This document shows, one piece after another, positions 1-6,949 of a stretch of DNA of 10,953 nucleotides. The position numbers were made by a program, and so were the translations under genes. Every line of letters begins with the position of its first letter. The first letter of the stretch is position 1. Source of the DNA: an uncultured Collinsella sp. (GTDB lineage: Bacteria > Actinomycetota > Coriobacteriia > Coriobacteriales > Coriobacteriaceae); the NCBI GenBank assembly GCA_902479205.1, contig CABSNX010000051.1, forward strand, positions 1 through 10,953, in the 5' to 3' direction. A model generated the notes under the pieces. The model saw only the letters and a list, made by a program, of their open reading frames with translations, did not search any database and was not told the DNA's origin.

Positions 1-20
1 CAGATGTGTATAAGAGACAG
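1..20 (+). other. Nextera sequencing adapter remnant (left end)
   Basis: The first 20 bases end in AGATGTGTATAAGAGACAG, the 19-base Tn5 mosaic end used in Illumina Nextera libraries. The preceding C matches the Read 1 adapter. This is library sequence left in the assembly, not genome. Translated in the adhE frame it gives a spurious Met-Cys-Ile-Arg-Asp-Ser start. Confidence 0.97.
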
Positions 21-21
21 C

Positions 22-1713
22 ATCAAGGTCTCCGAGAAGACCAAGATCCTGATCGCCGAGGTCACCTCCACCGATCCCGAGAAGGAAGAGTTCTCCCACG
101 AGAAGCTCTCCCCGGTCCTCGCTATGTATCACGCCAAGGACTTCCAGGAAGCCGTTGACAAGGCCGAGCACCTGGTGCTCGCCGGTGGCCCGGGCCACAC
201 CGCCTCTCTCTACGTGCACCCGGCACAGAGCGAGAAGATCGCTAAGTTCCAGCACGTCATGAAGGCCTGCCGCATCGTCATCAACACCCCGTCCTCGCAC
301 GGCGGCATCGGTGACCTCTACAACTTCGGCATGAAGCCGTCTCTAACCCTGGGCTGCGGCTCCTGGGGTGGCAACTCCGTCTCCGAGAACGTTGGGGTGA
401 AGCACTTGATCAACGTCAAGACAGTGGCAGAGCGCCGCGAGAACATGCTGTGGTTCCGCGCACCCGAGAAGGTCTACTTCAAGAAGGGCTGCACGCCCGT
501 CGCACTCGACGAGCTCGGCACCGTAATGGGCAAGAAGCGCGCCTTCATCGTTACCGACCAGTTCCTCTTCAAGAATGGCAACACGCGTGCCATCGAGGCC
601 AAGCTCGATGAGATGGGCATCGCTCACGACTGCTTCTACGACGTTGAGCCCGATCCCTCCCTGCAGTGCGCACGTCGCGGCGCCAAGCAGATGACGCTCT
701 TCGAGCCGGATGTCATCATCGCCGTTGGCGGCGGTTCCGCAATGGACGCCGGCAAGATTATGTGGATGATGTACGAGCACCCCGAGGCGAACTTCGAGGA
801 CATGGCCATGGACTTCATGGACATCCGCAAGCGTATCTTCACCTTCCCCGAGATGGGCAAGAAGGCTTACTTCGTCGCCGTCCCGACCTCTTCGGGCACT
901 GGCTCCGAGTGCACGCCGTTCGCCATCATCACCGACAAGGAGACCGGCATCAAGTGGCCGCTCGCCGACTACGCGCTGCTCCCCAACATGGCAATCGTCG
1001 ACGCTGACAACTGCATGACCGCCCCGAAGGGCCTCACCGCAGCTTCCGGTATTGACGTCATGACCCACGCCATCGAGTCCTACGTCTCCATCATGGCTTC
1101 CGATTACACCAAGGGCCTCTCCGAGCGCGCCGCAAAGCTCGTCTTCGAGAACCTCCCGAGCTCCTTCACCAACGGTGCCAAGGATCCGCACGCTCGCGAG
1201 GAGATGCACAACGCATCCTGCATGGCCGGTATGGCATTCGGTAACGCCTTCCTGGGCCTCAACCACTCCATGGCCCACAAGCTCGGCGCTTTCCACCATC
1301 TGCCCCACGGCCTCGCAAACGCAGTCATCCTGACCCGCGTCATGCGTTACAACGCCGCCGAGGCTCCTGTCAAGATGGGAACCTTCTCTCAGTATCCTTA
1401 CCCCAACGCGCTGCACAACTACGCCGAGATGGCTCGTTACTGCGGCATCGACGGCAAGGACGACCGTGAGGTCTTCGAGAACTTCATCACCAAGCTCACC
1501 GAGCTCTGCGACTTCATCGGTGTCAAGCACACCATCGCTGAGTACGGCGTTGACGAGAAGTACTTCCTCGACACCCTCGACGAGATGACCGAGCAGGCAT
1601 TCAACGACCAGTGCACCGGCGCTAACCCCCGTTACCCGCTGATGAGCGAGATCAAGGAGCTCTACCTTGACGCCTACTACGGCCGCGAGCCTCAGGACTA
1701 CGCCGTCTGCTAG
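22..1713 (+). CDS. adhE: Bifunctional aldehyde-alcohol dehydrogenase AdhE, 5'-truncated by contig end
   Basis: AdhE reduces acetyl-CoA to acetaldehyde and then to ethanol with NADH, regenerating NAD+ in anaerobic fermentation. The family forms cytoplasmic spirosome filaments. About 563 genuine codons remain. They cover the end of the CoA-dependent aldehyde dehydrogenase domain (GGIGDLYNF and GCGSWGGNS segments, about 300-380) and the whole iron-dependent alcohol dehydrogenase domain. By comparison with E. coli AdhE (891 aa, recalled), roughly the first 310 residues are missing, including the catalytic Cys of the aldehyde dehydrogenase half. In numbering from the ATG at base 4, the NAD-binding GGGSAMD lies at 242-248. 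The four iron ligands D351, H355, H421 and H435 are all present. The C terminus (DQCTGANPRYPL, then a TYYGR-like end) is complete, with a TAG stop. The ATG at base 4 lies inside the adapter and is not a real start. No frameshift is visible. A hairpin and a kinase-fold gene follow on the same strand. Confidence 0.96.
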   Translation: MKVSEKTKILIAEVTSTDPEKEEFSHEKLSPVLAMYHAKDFQEAVDKAEHLVLAGGPGHTASLYVHPAQSEKIAKFQHVMKACRIVINTPSSHGGIGDLYNFGMKPSLTLGCGSWGGNSVSENVGVKHLINVKTVAERRENMLWFRAPEKVYFKKGCTPVALDELGTVMGKKRAFIVTDQFLFKNGNTRAIEAKLDEMGIAHDCFYDVEPDPSLQCARRGAKQMTLFEPDVIIAVGGGSAMDAGKIMWMMYEHPEANFEDMAMDFMDIRKRIFTFPEMGKKAYFVAVPTSSGTGSECTPFAIITDKETGIKWPLADYALLPNMAIVDADNCMTAPKGLTAASGIDVMTHAIESYVSIMASDYTKGLSERAAKLVFENLPSSFTNGAKDPHAREEMHNASCMAGMAFGNAFLGLNHSMAHKLGAFHHLPHGLANAVILTRVMRYNAAEAPVKMGTFSQYPYPNALHNYAEMARYCGIDGKDDREVFENFITKLTELCDFIGVKHTIAEYGVDEKYFLDTLDEMTEQAFNDQCTGANPRYPLMSEIKELYLDAYYGREPQDYAVC

Positions 1714-1730
1714 TTTTAGCACGGTTTTTA

Positions 1731-1769
1731 ACGGCGGGGGTGCACGGGTGTTTCACACACCCCCGCCGT
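1731..1769 (+). terminator. GC-rich hairpin after adhE, possible terminator
   Basis: A perfect 12-bp stem (1731-1742 with 1758-1769) encloses a 15-base loop, starting 17 bases after the adhE stop. It is GC-rich and very stable. The sequence after it (TCGCTTCT) has only a weak U-tract, so it may be a leaky terminator, an mRNA 3'-end stabiliser or an intercistronic attenuator. The next gene starts 32 bases after the stem. Confidence 0.55.
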
Positions 1770-1801
1770 CGCTTCTATCGCATCGTTGAAAGGATGCAAC
1801 C

Positions 1802-2566
1802 ATGCTGCTACCCGATTCCAAGACCGAGCTCGTCCGCCGTGGCAACAAGGTCGTTTACGACCTGGGCGACAAGATTGTCAAGGTCTTTAACGAGACCAAG
1901 CCTGTCTCCGACGTGTTCAACGAGGCTTTGAATCTTGCCCGCATCAATGAGTGCGGCATCCGCAGCCCCAAGGCGCTCGAGGTTTCCCAGCTCGAGAACG
2001 CCAACGGCTGGGCGCTCGTGACCGAGAAGGTTCCGGGCACCACCCTTGCCGAGAAGATGACTGCCGAGCCCCAGCGCTTTGGTGAGTACCTCGAGATGTT
2101 CGTCGACCTCCAGATCGAGATCCACGGCTACACCTCCCCGCTGCTCAACCGTCAGCGCGACAAGTTCGCCCGCATGATCGACAGCCTTGATCAGCTCAAT
2201 GCCACCACGCGCTACAACCTTCAGGAGCGTCTGGACGGCATGACCAAGGAGTTCAAGGTCTGCCACGGCGACTTCAACCCCTCCAACGTCATCGTCGGCG
2301 ACGACGGCCAGCTCTATGTGTGCGACTGGGCACACGCTACCCAGGGCTCCCCTGCTGCCGACGTTGCCACCACCTACCTGCTCTTTGCCCTCAACAGCAA
2401 GGATCAGGCCGAGGCCTACCTGGAGCTCTACTGCGACCGCGCCGACATGCCCATGCAAGTCGTGCGTCAGTGGACGAGCATCGTCGCCGCTTCCGAGCTC
2501 GCTCGCAAGCGCAACGTGAACGATGAGTTCCTGAAGAACTGGATCGACGTCGTCGATTATCAGTAA
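1802..2566 (+). CDS. Phosphotransferase of the aminoglycoside phosphotransferase / choline kinase fold, substrate unknown
   Basis: This 254-residue cytoplasmic protein has the protein-kinase-like APH fold. Visible elements are a candidate ATP-binding Lys in IVKVF (K27), a possible helix-C Glu (E41), and a hinge-like LVTEKVPGTTL (72-82). The Brenner motif is HGDFNPSN (155-162), giving catalytic D157 and metal-binding N162. The DFG-equivalent Asp is in VCDWAHA (D175), followed by PAADVA. Family members phosphorylate small molecules such as choline, sugars or aminoglycosides. Nothing here fixes the substrate, and most such chromosomal proteins are not resistance enzymes. The start is supported by AAAGGA at 1789-1794, 7 bases before the ATG. 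It lies 88 bases after adhE on the same strand. No convincing promoter is visible in that gap, so read-through from adhE is possible. It ends at a strong hairpin (2599-2642). Family assignment is secure; function is not. Confidence 0.85.
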   Translation: MLLPDSKTELVRRGNKVVYDLGDKIVKVFNETKPVSDVFNEALNLARINECGIRSPKALEVSQLENANGWALVTEKVPGTTLAEKMTAEPQRFGEYLEMFVDLQIEIHGYTSPLLNRQRDKFARMIDSLDQLNATTRYNLQERLDGMTKEFKVCHGDFNPSNVIVGDDGQLYVCDWAHATQGSPAADVATTYLLFALNSKDQAEAYLELYCDRADMPMQVVRQWTSIVAASELARKRNVNDEFLKNWIDVVDYQ

Positions 2567-2598
2567 TATCTGAGCGATTCATTTCGCATCGGAGGCAC

Positions 2599-2642
2599 AA
2601 AGGGAAACCCCGCAGCTCGAATGGGCTGTGGGGTTTCCCTTT
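2599..2642 (+). terminator. Rho-independent-type terminator after the kinase-fold gene
   Basis: An 18-bp stem (2599-2616 with 2625-2642) has a single G-U pair and an 8-base loop, 32 bases after the kinase gene stop. The stem has an A-run at its foot and ends in CCCTTT. The U-tract is short, so termination may rely on the stem. Because the foot is AAAGGG/CCCTTT it could also work on the opposite strand. Confidence 0.8.
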
Positions 2643-2665
2643 ACCCGTCGAGCTAATTCACGCAA

Positions 2666-2715
2666 CAAAAAGGACTGCCCCGCATCTCATCCTAAGAGAG
2701 ATACGGAGCAGTCCT
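2666..2715 (-). terminator. Rho-independent terminator of the pyrH-proS operon
   Basis: Read on the - strand, 2715-2698 pairs with 2688-2671 over 18 bp with a 9-base loop, followed by a run of five U (2671-2667). It lies 29 bases after the proS stop. Two positions are G-U pairs on the - strand but would be C-A mismatches on the + strand, which shows that the - strand RNA is the functional one. Confidence 0.87.
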
Positions 2716-2744
2716 GCAATTACATCTAATAGCAGAAGCGTAGA

Positions 2745-4466
2745 TTAGCGACGGGCAGCCTTCACAAGCTCGGCGACCTTGGCGACGACCTCGTCGATCG
2801 CCACGTCCTCGCGCTCGCCCGTGGCACGGTCCTTGAGCTCCACAGTACCATTCTTGAGGCCACGCTTACCCAGAACGACCTGATACGGGAAGCCCATAAG
2901 GTCGTTGTCGGCAAACTTAAAGCCGGGACGCTCATCGCGGTCGTCGACGACGACCTCGATACCCTCGGCACACAGGCCATCAACGATCTGCTCGCAGACG
3001 GTAGCGCACTCCTCCTTCTTGGGATCGAGCGGAATCACCGCGACCTCGTACGGAGCAACGGAGACCGGCCAGACGATGCCGTGCTCGTCGTTGTGCTGCT
3101 CCACGACGGCAGCAAGCGAGCGGGACACACCGACGCCGTAGCAACCCATGATGAGCGGCTTCTCCTTGCCGTCCTCATCCATAAAGGTGGCACCCATGGC
3201 CTCGGAATACTTGGTGCCCAGCTGGAAGACCTGAGAGACCTCGATGCCGCGGGCAGCGGAGAGCGGCTTGCCGCAGTGCGGGCAGGGATCGCCGGCAACG
3301 ACGGTGACCAGATCGGCCCACTCATCGACGGTAAAGTCGCGCTCGGGGCAGGCACCGGTAAAGTGATAATCGACCTCGTTGGCACCGCAGGCCCACTGCT
3401 TGGAATCGCGCAGGCTCTCGTCGCACACCAGACGAATGCCATCGGGCAGGTTAACCGGTCCGATAAAGCCCTTGTGCAGACCGTTCGACTGAAGCTCCTC
3501 GTCGGTCATCATGCGATAGCCCTTGCCAAAGACATGCTCGGCCTTGCAGTCATTGAGCTCATGATCGCCCGGAACAATGGCCACGACTGGCTTGCCCTCG
3601 GCATCGATGAGAGCCAAGGACTTGCGCGTGCCGTTCTCGGGGAAGCCGAAGAACTTAGCAACAGCCTCAATGGTGCCCATGCCCGGAGTCTCAACCTTGG
3701 TGAGCGTACCGTCACCAGGACCCTCGGTCACGACGACCTTGGTGCTTGCCGCCTCGTCATCGGCAGCAAAGCCGCAATCGTCGCAGTAGACGAGCGAAGC
3801 CTCGCCGGCGTCGGCCAAAGCCATGTACTCGACGGAGGTATCGCCACCGATCTCACCGGAGTCGGCAACAACGGGCAGGGCCTTGATATAGCAGCGCTCG
3901 CAGATGTTAGCGTAGGCCTGCTTCATCTTGTCATACTCCTCCTGCAGGCTCTCCTGCGTGGCGGAGAAGCTGTAGGCGTCCTTCATGATGAACTCGCGAC
4001 CGCGCATCAGGCCAAAGCGGGGGCGGAACTCGTCGCGGAACTTATCCTGGATGTGGTAGAGGTTAACGGGTAGCTGCTTGTAGGAGCGCAGCTCATTGCG
4101 CACCAGGGCCGTGACGGTCTCCTCGTGCGTGGGGCCCAGGACGAACTCGCGACCGTGACGGTCGTCAAAGCGCACAAGCTCCTTGCCATAGGCGTCGATG
4201 CGGCCGGACTCACGCCACAACTCGGCATCGACCATGATAGGCATCATAAGCTCCTGGGCGCCGGCGGCGTCCATCTCGTCGCGCACGATGTTCTCGATCT
4301 TGCGAATCGAGCGCCAAGCAAGCGGCAGGTAGGAATATAGACCGGCGGCCTCCTTGCGGATCATGCCGGCACGGAGCAGCAGACGGTGGCTGGCGAGCTC
4401 AGCGTCCGCCGGATCCTCTTTAAGCGTCGGCGCATAAAGCTTAGACATATACATTGCTCGGGTCAT
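2745..4466 (-). CDS. proS: Proline-tRNA ligase, bacterial type with editing domain
   Basis: ProS attaches proline to tRNA-Pro in the cytoplasm and clears mischarged Ala-tRNA-Pro. The 573 residues match the usual length of the bacterial form. Class II motif 1 lies near 60-78. Motif 2 is the FRDEFRPRFGLMRGREF region (143-159). Motif 3 is GCYGVGVSRS (441-450). The inserted editing domain (about 230-390) carries the typical VAIVPGDHELN (295-305). The C-terminal anticodon-binding domain includes DDRDERPGFKFAD (508-520). Cys pairs C228/C231 and C395/C398 flank the insertion and could bind zinc. The ATG at 4466 is chosen over in-frame ATGs at 4454 and 4448 because GAGGAG (4473-4478) sits 6 bases upstream. 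That site lies in the last codons of ispG, and the two genes abut without a gap (TAA directly followed by ATG). It is the last gene of the operon, followed by a terminator. Confidence 0.97.
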   Translation of the reverse strand: MTRAMYMSKLYAPTLKEDPADAELASHRLLLRAGMIRKEAAGLYSYLPLAWRSIRKIENIVRDEMDAAGAQELMMPIMVDAELWRESGRIDAYGKELVRFDDRHGREFVLGPTHEETVTALVRNELRSYKQLPVNLYHIQDKFRDEFRPRFGLMRGREFIMKDAYSFSATQESLQEEYDKMKQAYANICERCYIKALPVVADSGEIGGDTSVEYMALADAGEASLVYCDDCGFAADDEAASTKVVVTEGPGDGTLTKVETPGMGTIEAVAKFFGFPENGTRKSLALIDAEGKPVVAIVPGDHELNDCKAEHVFGKGYRMMTDEELQSNGLHKGFIGPVNLPDGIRLVCDESLRDSKQWACGANEVDYHFTGACPERDFTVDEWADLVTVVAGDPCPHCGKPLSAARGIEVSQVFQLGTKYSEAMGATFMDEDGKEKPLIMGCYGVGVSRSLAAVVEQHNDEHGIVWPVSVAPYEVAVIPLDPKKEECATVCEQIVDGLCAEGIEVVVDDRDERPGFKFADNDLMGFPYQVVLGKRGLKNGTVELKDRATGEREDVAIDEVVAKVAELVKAARR

Positions 4467-5549
4467 TTATTTCTCCTCAATAAGCTTGTCGACCTCGGCC
4501 ATAAGCGCGTCGACAATTTGGTCCTCAGCTACTTTACCAATGATCTGGCCATGCGAAAAGAGCAAGGCCTGACCACGTCCGCAAGCAACGCCCAGATCGG
4601 CATCAGAAGCCTCGCCGGGGCCATTAACGGCACATCCCATCACAGCGATCGAAAGCGGCGCGGAGTAGTTCTTAAGCCGCTCGGTAACCTCCTCGGCAAT
4701 GGGAATAAGGTTAACCTGGCAGCGGGCGCATGTGGGGCACGAGACAATCTCGGGGCCACGGCGACGCAGGCCCAACGACTGCAGAATACCCCAGGCAACC
4801 GGCGGCTCCTCAACCGGATCGGCTGTGAGCGACACACGCATGGTGTCGCCAATGCCTTCGGAAAGCAAGATACCCAAGCCTACAGAGCTCTTGATGGTGC
4901 CCTGGAGCTTGGTCCCCGCCTCCGTCACGCCCAGGTGAAGCGGAACGTGGGGAATCTCACGCGACAGGGCTCGATAGGTATCGAGCGTCGTTTGCACGCT
5001 ATGGGCCTTGGCCGAAAGCACAATGTTCGTAAAGCCGCGGTCCTCAAAGTGCTTGACGAAGCGCTCGCTCGACATCACGAGCTTTTCGGGCTGCGTGAGG
5101 TCTTCGCGCTCGGCGATATCCTGCTCAAGCGAGCCCGCGTTCACGCCAATGCGAATCGCGCACCCAGCGGCGCCCGCGGCATCGATCACGGCATCGACCT
5201 TGGCCCAATCGCCAATGTTGCCGGGATTGATGCGGAGCTTGGCGGCACCGGCCTCCACAGCGCCAATGGCCAGCTTGTGGTTAAAGTGGATATCGGCAAC
5301 GATTGGCACCGGAGACTCGGCACAGATGGTGCGGAAACCCTCAAGCGCGGCCTCAGTGGGCACGCTCACACGCACGATATCGCAGCCAGCCTGCGCCAAC
5401 GCGCACACTTGCGCAAGCGTTGCCTGGGCATCAGCGGTATCGGTGCAGGTCATGGATTGGACCACCACCGGCGCGCCGCCACCGATCTGCACACCGCCCA
5501 CATGCACGGGGCGCGTCAACTCGCGAGGCAAAGGATGGGATAAAGACAA
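4467..5549 (-). CDS. ispG: 4-hydroxy-3-methylbut-2-en-1-yl diphosphate synthase (IspG/GcpE)
   Basis: IspG converts methylerythritol cyclodiphosphate to HMBPP, the penultimate MEP-pathway step, using a [4Fe-4S] cluster and external electrons. Motifs include VVQSMT (28-33), RVSVPT, ADIHF, RINPGNIG, GVTEAG and SEGIGDT. The three cluster cysteines are C271 and C274 (CPTC) and C306 in GCAVNGPGE, with E313 as the fourth ligand. These sit at nearly the same numbers as in E. coli IspG. The frame is open to an ATG at 5636, but that would overlap rseP by 74 bases and add 29 residues unlike the family. I place the start at TTG 5549: AGGGGAG (5558-5564) lies 8 bases upstream, and the N terminus then matches the usual length (360 aa). 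The rseP stop is 13 bases away. It works with dxr in the same operon. Confidence 0.95.
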   Translation of the reverse strand: MSLSHPLPRELTRPVHVGGVQIGGGAPVVVQSMTCTDTADAQATLAQVCALAQAGCDIVRVSVPTEAALEGFRTICAESPVPIVADIHFNHKLAIGAVEAGAAKLRINPGNIGDWAKVDAVIDAAGAAGCAIRIGVNAGSLEQDIAEREDLTQPEKLVMSSERFVKHFEDRGFTNIVLSAKAHSVQTTLDTYRALSREIPHVPLHLGVTEAGTKLQGTIKSSVGLGILLSEGIGDTMRVSLTADPVEEPPVAWGILQSLGLRRRGPEIVSCPTCARCQVNLIPIAEEVTERLKNYSAPLSIAVMGCAVNGPGEASDADLGVACGRGQALLFSHGQIIGKVAEDQIVDALMAEVDKLIEEK

Positions 5550-5557
5550 TCCAAACA

Positions 5558-5564
5558 CTCCCCT
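5558..5564 (-). promoter_or_regulatory. Ribosome binding site that sets the ispG start
   Basis: AGGGGAG on the - strand overlaps the rseP TAG stop by two bases and stands 8 bases before TTG 5549. No comparable site is apparent at the spacing needed for the upstream ATG at 5636. Confidence 0.8.
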
Positions 5565-6924
5565 ACAGAATAAATCGAAGGATGTCGGAACGAAGCATAT
5601 AGACAAACAGCAGCGCAAAGAGCGCGATGCCCACATAGCTCACAATCGTCTGGACCTTGAGCGGAAGCTCGCGGCCCACAATCTTTTGAATGATCTCGAT
5701 GACCAGCTTACCGCCATCGAGTGGTGGGATGGGCAGCAGGTTCATAAAGCCAAGCGAGAACGAAATGAGGGCGGCAAACGAAAGGAATGTGGCAGGGCCG
5801 GCAGCAGCAGCCTGTGAGGACATAACGCTAATTCCCACGATCGAGGAGGACTGATCGAGGATCTCCATCGTATGCTGCGGCTGGAGTAGGCGCATCACGC
5901 CCTCCGCTGTCTGCACGACATAGGAGAACGACAGGCGAGCCGACGTGATGGGGTCTAAACGGACCACCTGCGTAGAGGCATACACACCTAGGCGCTCGTC
6001 CTCTTTGAGCGCAACCGTGGTCGAATGCTGCTTGCCGTCACGCTCGTACTCGATGGCGATATCGTCCTTACCGGCAGCCTTGCCGATGGCATCGTAAACA
6101 TCCATCCAGGTAGAGCACGATACTCCGTCAACCGAAAGGATCGCGTCGCCGCCCTCGATACCCGCCTTGGCGGCAATAGACCCCTCGTCAACCTGACCGA
6201 TCACGTTGGTATCCATCGGCACGGTGACACCCGCAATAGAGTAGATGCTCATAAGGAGCAAAAAGCCTGTCAGGATATTGACGAGAATGCCCGCGAGCAG
6301 CATAAAGGCGCGCTTGAGAAAACCCTGGCCAAGATAGGTGTGCGAACGCTCTTGTGCAAGGAACTCGGCCTCGCCGCACGGCAGCTCCCACACATCGCCC
6401 TCGGAAGTTGAATGTTCGCGATCGAAACGGCGGCCGTCAAAGGGGGTGTAACCCGCCGCATCTCGCGGCAGCGTCTGATACTTGGTGGGATAGTAGCTCG
6501 GCGAGGGCTTCTCCCCTTCCTCATACCAAGGCGCGATAGAGCCCCAACCCAAGAGCAAGGCGCATGCCTCGAGCACAACCTCCTCGGATAGCTCGAGCTC
6601 GGCGGCAAGGTCGGCCACGGTCACGCGACCATGACGATAGATAGCCGCGAGCACGCGATCGGCGCAGGAGACGTCGGTCGGATCCATACCGCAGATGGCA
6701 GCGTAGCCACCCAGCAGCAGCGGGGTCACGCCAAACTTGGTTCCAATGCGACGTGACGTGTAATGGATGTCAAAGCGACACGGCAGGCCCAAAAAGAACT
6801 CGGTCACACGGACGCCGCAGGCACGCGCCGCCAAAAAGTGGCCGCCCTCGTGCAAAAACACAAGGACGGAAAGCATCAGCAGGCCCCAAAAGACCGATGA
6901 GAGAACGCTCAGAACAGTATCCAT
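5563..6924 (-). CDS. rseP: RseP/RasP-type site-2 intramembrane zinc metalloprotease with a winged-helix-like loop segment
   Basis: This membrane protease family cleaves transmembrane segments of anti-sigma factors and of remnant signal peptides. In numbering from ATG 6924 (453 aa), the first membrane helix holds the zinc motif HEGGH (25-29). A re-entrant LLLGGYA follows (70-76). A second membrane helix lies near 205-230, one PDZ domain near 240-312, and a third helix with the metal-binding NLLPIPPLDGG (395-405). A last helix lies near 425-443. Between the GGY segment and the second helix is a long loop (about 79-200). Part of it (about 86-137) reads like a winged helix: VLAAIYRHG, TVADLAAELEL, then SEEVVLEACALLLGWG. 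Known topology would put this loop in the cytoplasm. The start is uncertain: ATG 6924 has only AAGGA 15 bases upstream, while TTG 6939 has that site directly against it. I prefer the ATG from family length. It lies 25 bases after dxr and 13 bases before ispG. The substrate is not evident. Confidence 0.93.
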   Translation of the reverse strand: MDTVLSVLSSVFWGLLMLSVLVFLHEGGHFLAARACGVRVTEFFLGLPCRFDIHYTSRRIGTKFGVTPLLLGGYAAICGMDPTDVSCADRVLAAIYRHGRVTVADLAAELELSEEVVLEACALLLGWGSIAPWYEEGEKPSPSYYPTKYQTLPRDAAGYTPFDGRRFDREHSTSEGDVWELPCGEAEFLAQERSHTYLGQGFLKRAFMLLAGILVNILTGFLLLMSIYSIAGVTVPMDTNVIGQVDEGSIAAKAGIEGGDAILSVDGVSCSTWMDVYDAIGKAAGKDDIAIEYERDGKQHSTTVALKEDERLGVYASTQVVRLDPITSARLSFSYVVQTAEGVMRLLQPQHTMEILDQSSSIVGISVMSSQAAAAGPATFLSFAALISFSLGFMNLLPIPPLDGGKLVIEIIQKIVGRELPLKVQTIVSYVGIALFALLFVYMLRSDILRFIL

Positions 6925-6949
6925 AAAACGAAAAAGCAATCCTTATGGG

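Noticed and set aside
22..1713. A naturally truncated or pseudogenised adhE
   Set aside because: The missing 5' part coincides exactly with the adapter junction and the remaining frame is uninterrupted with all iron ligands.
343..1722. A 459-codon open frame antisense to adhE
   Set aside because: It is a shadow frame. The + strand has unmistakable AdhE motifs throughout, and the antisense product is a Val/Leu/Gly-rich composition typical of GC-rich codon bias.
1802..2566. Antibiotic resistance gene (aminoglycoside phosphotransferase)
   Set aside because: Only the general kinase fold is seen. There is no mobile context, and base and codon use match the neighbours, so a chromosomal metabolic kinase is more likely.
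2567..2744. A small RNA or short gene in the 178-base convergent gap
   Set aside because: The gap is accounted for by two terminator hairpins, and no start codon with a good ribosome binding site or promoter is apparent.
3081..4073. A 330-codon + strand open frame opposite proS
   Set aside because: It is antisense to conserved ProS domains, has no ribosome binding site that I could see and no recognisable domain.
4386..5543. A 385-codon + strand open frame opposite ispG
   Set aside because: It mirrors the IspG reading frame and its product is Arg/His/Gly-rich with no family resemblance.
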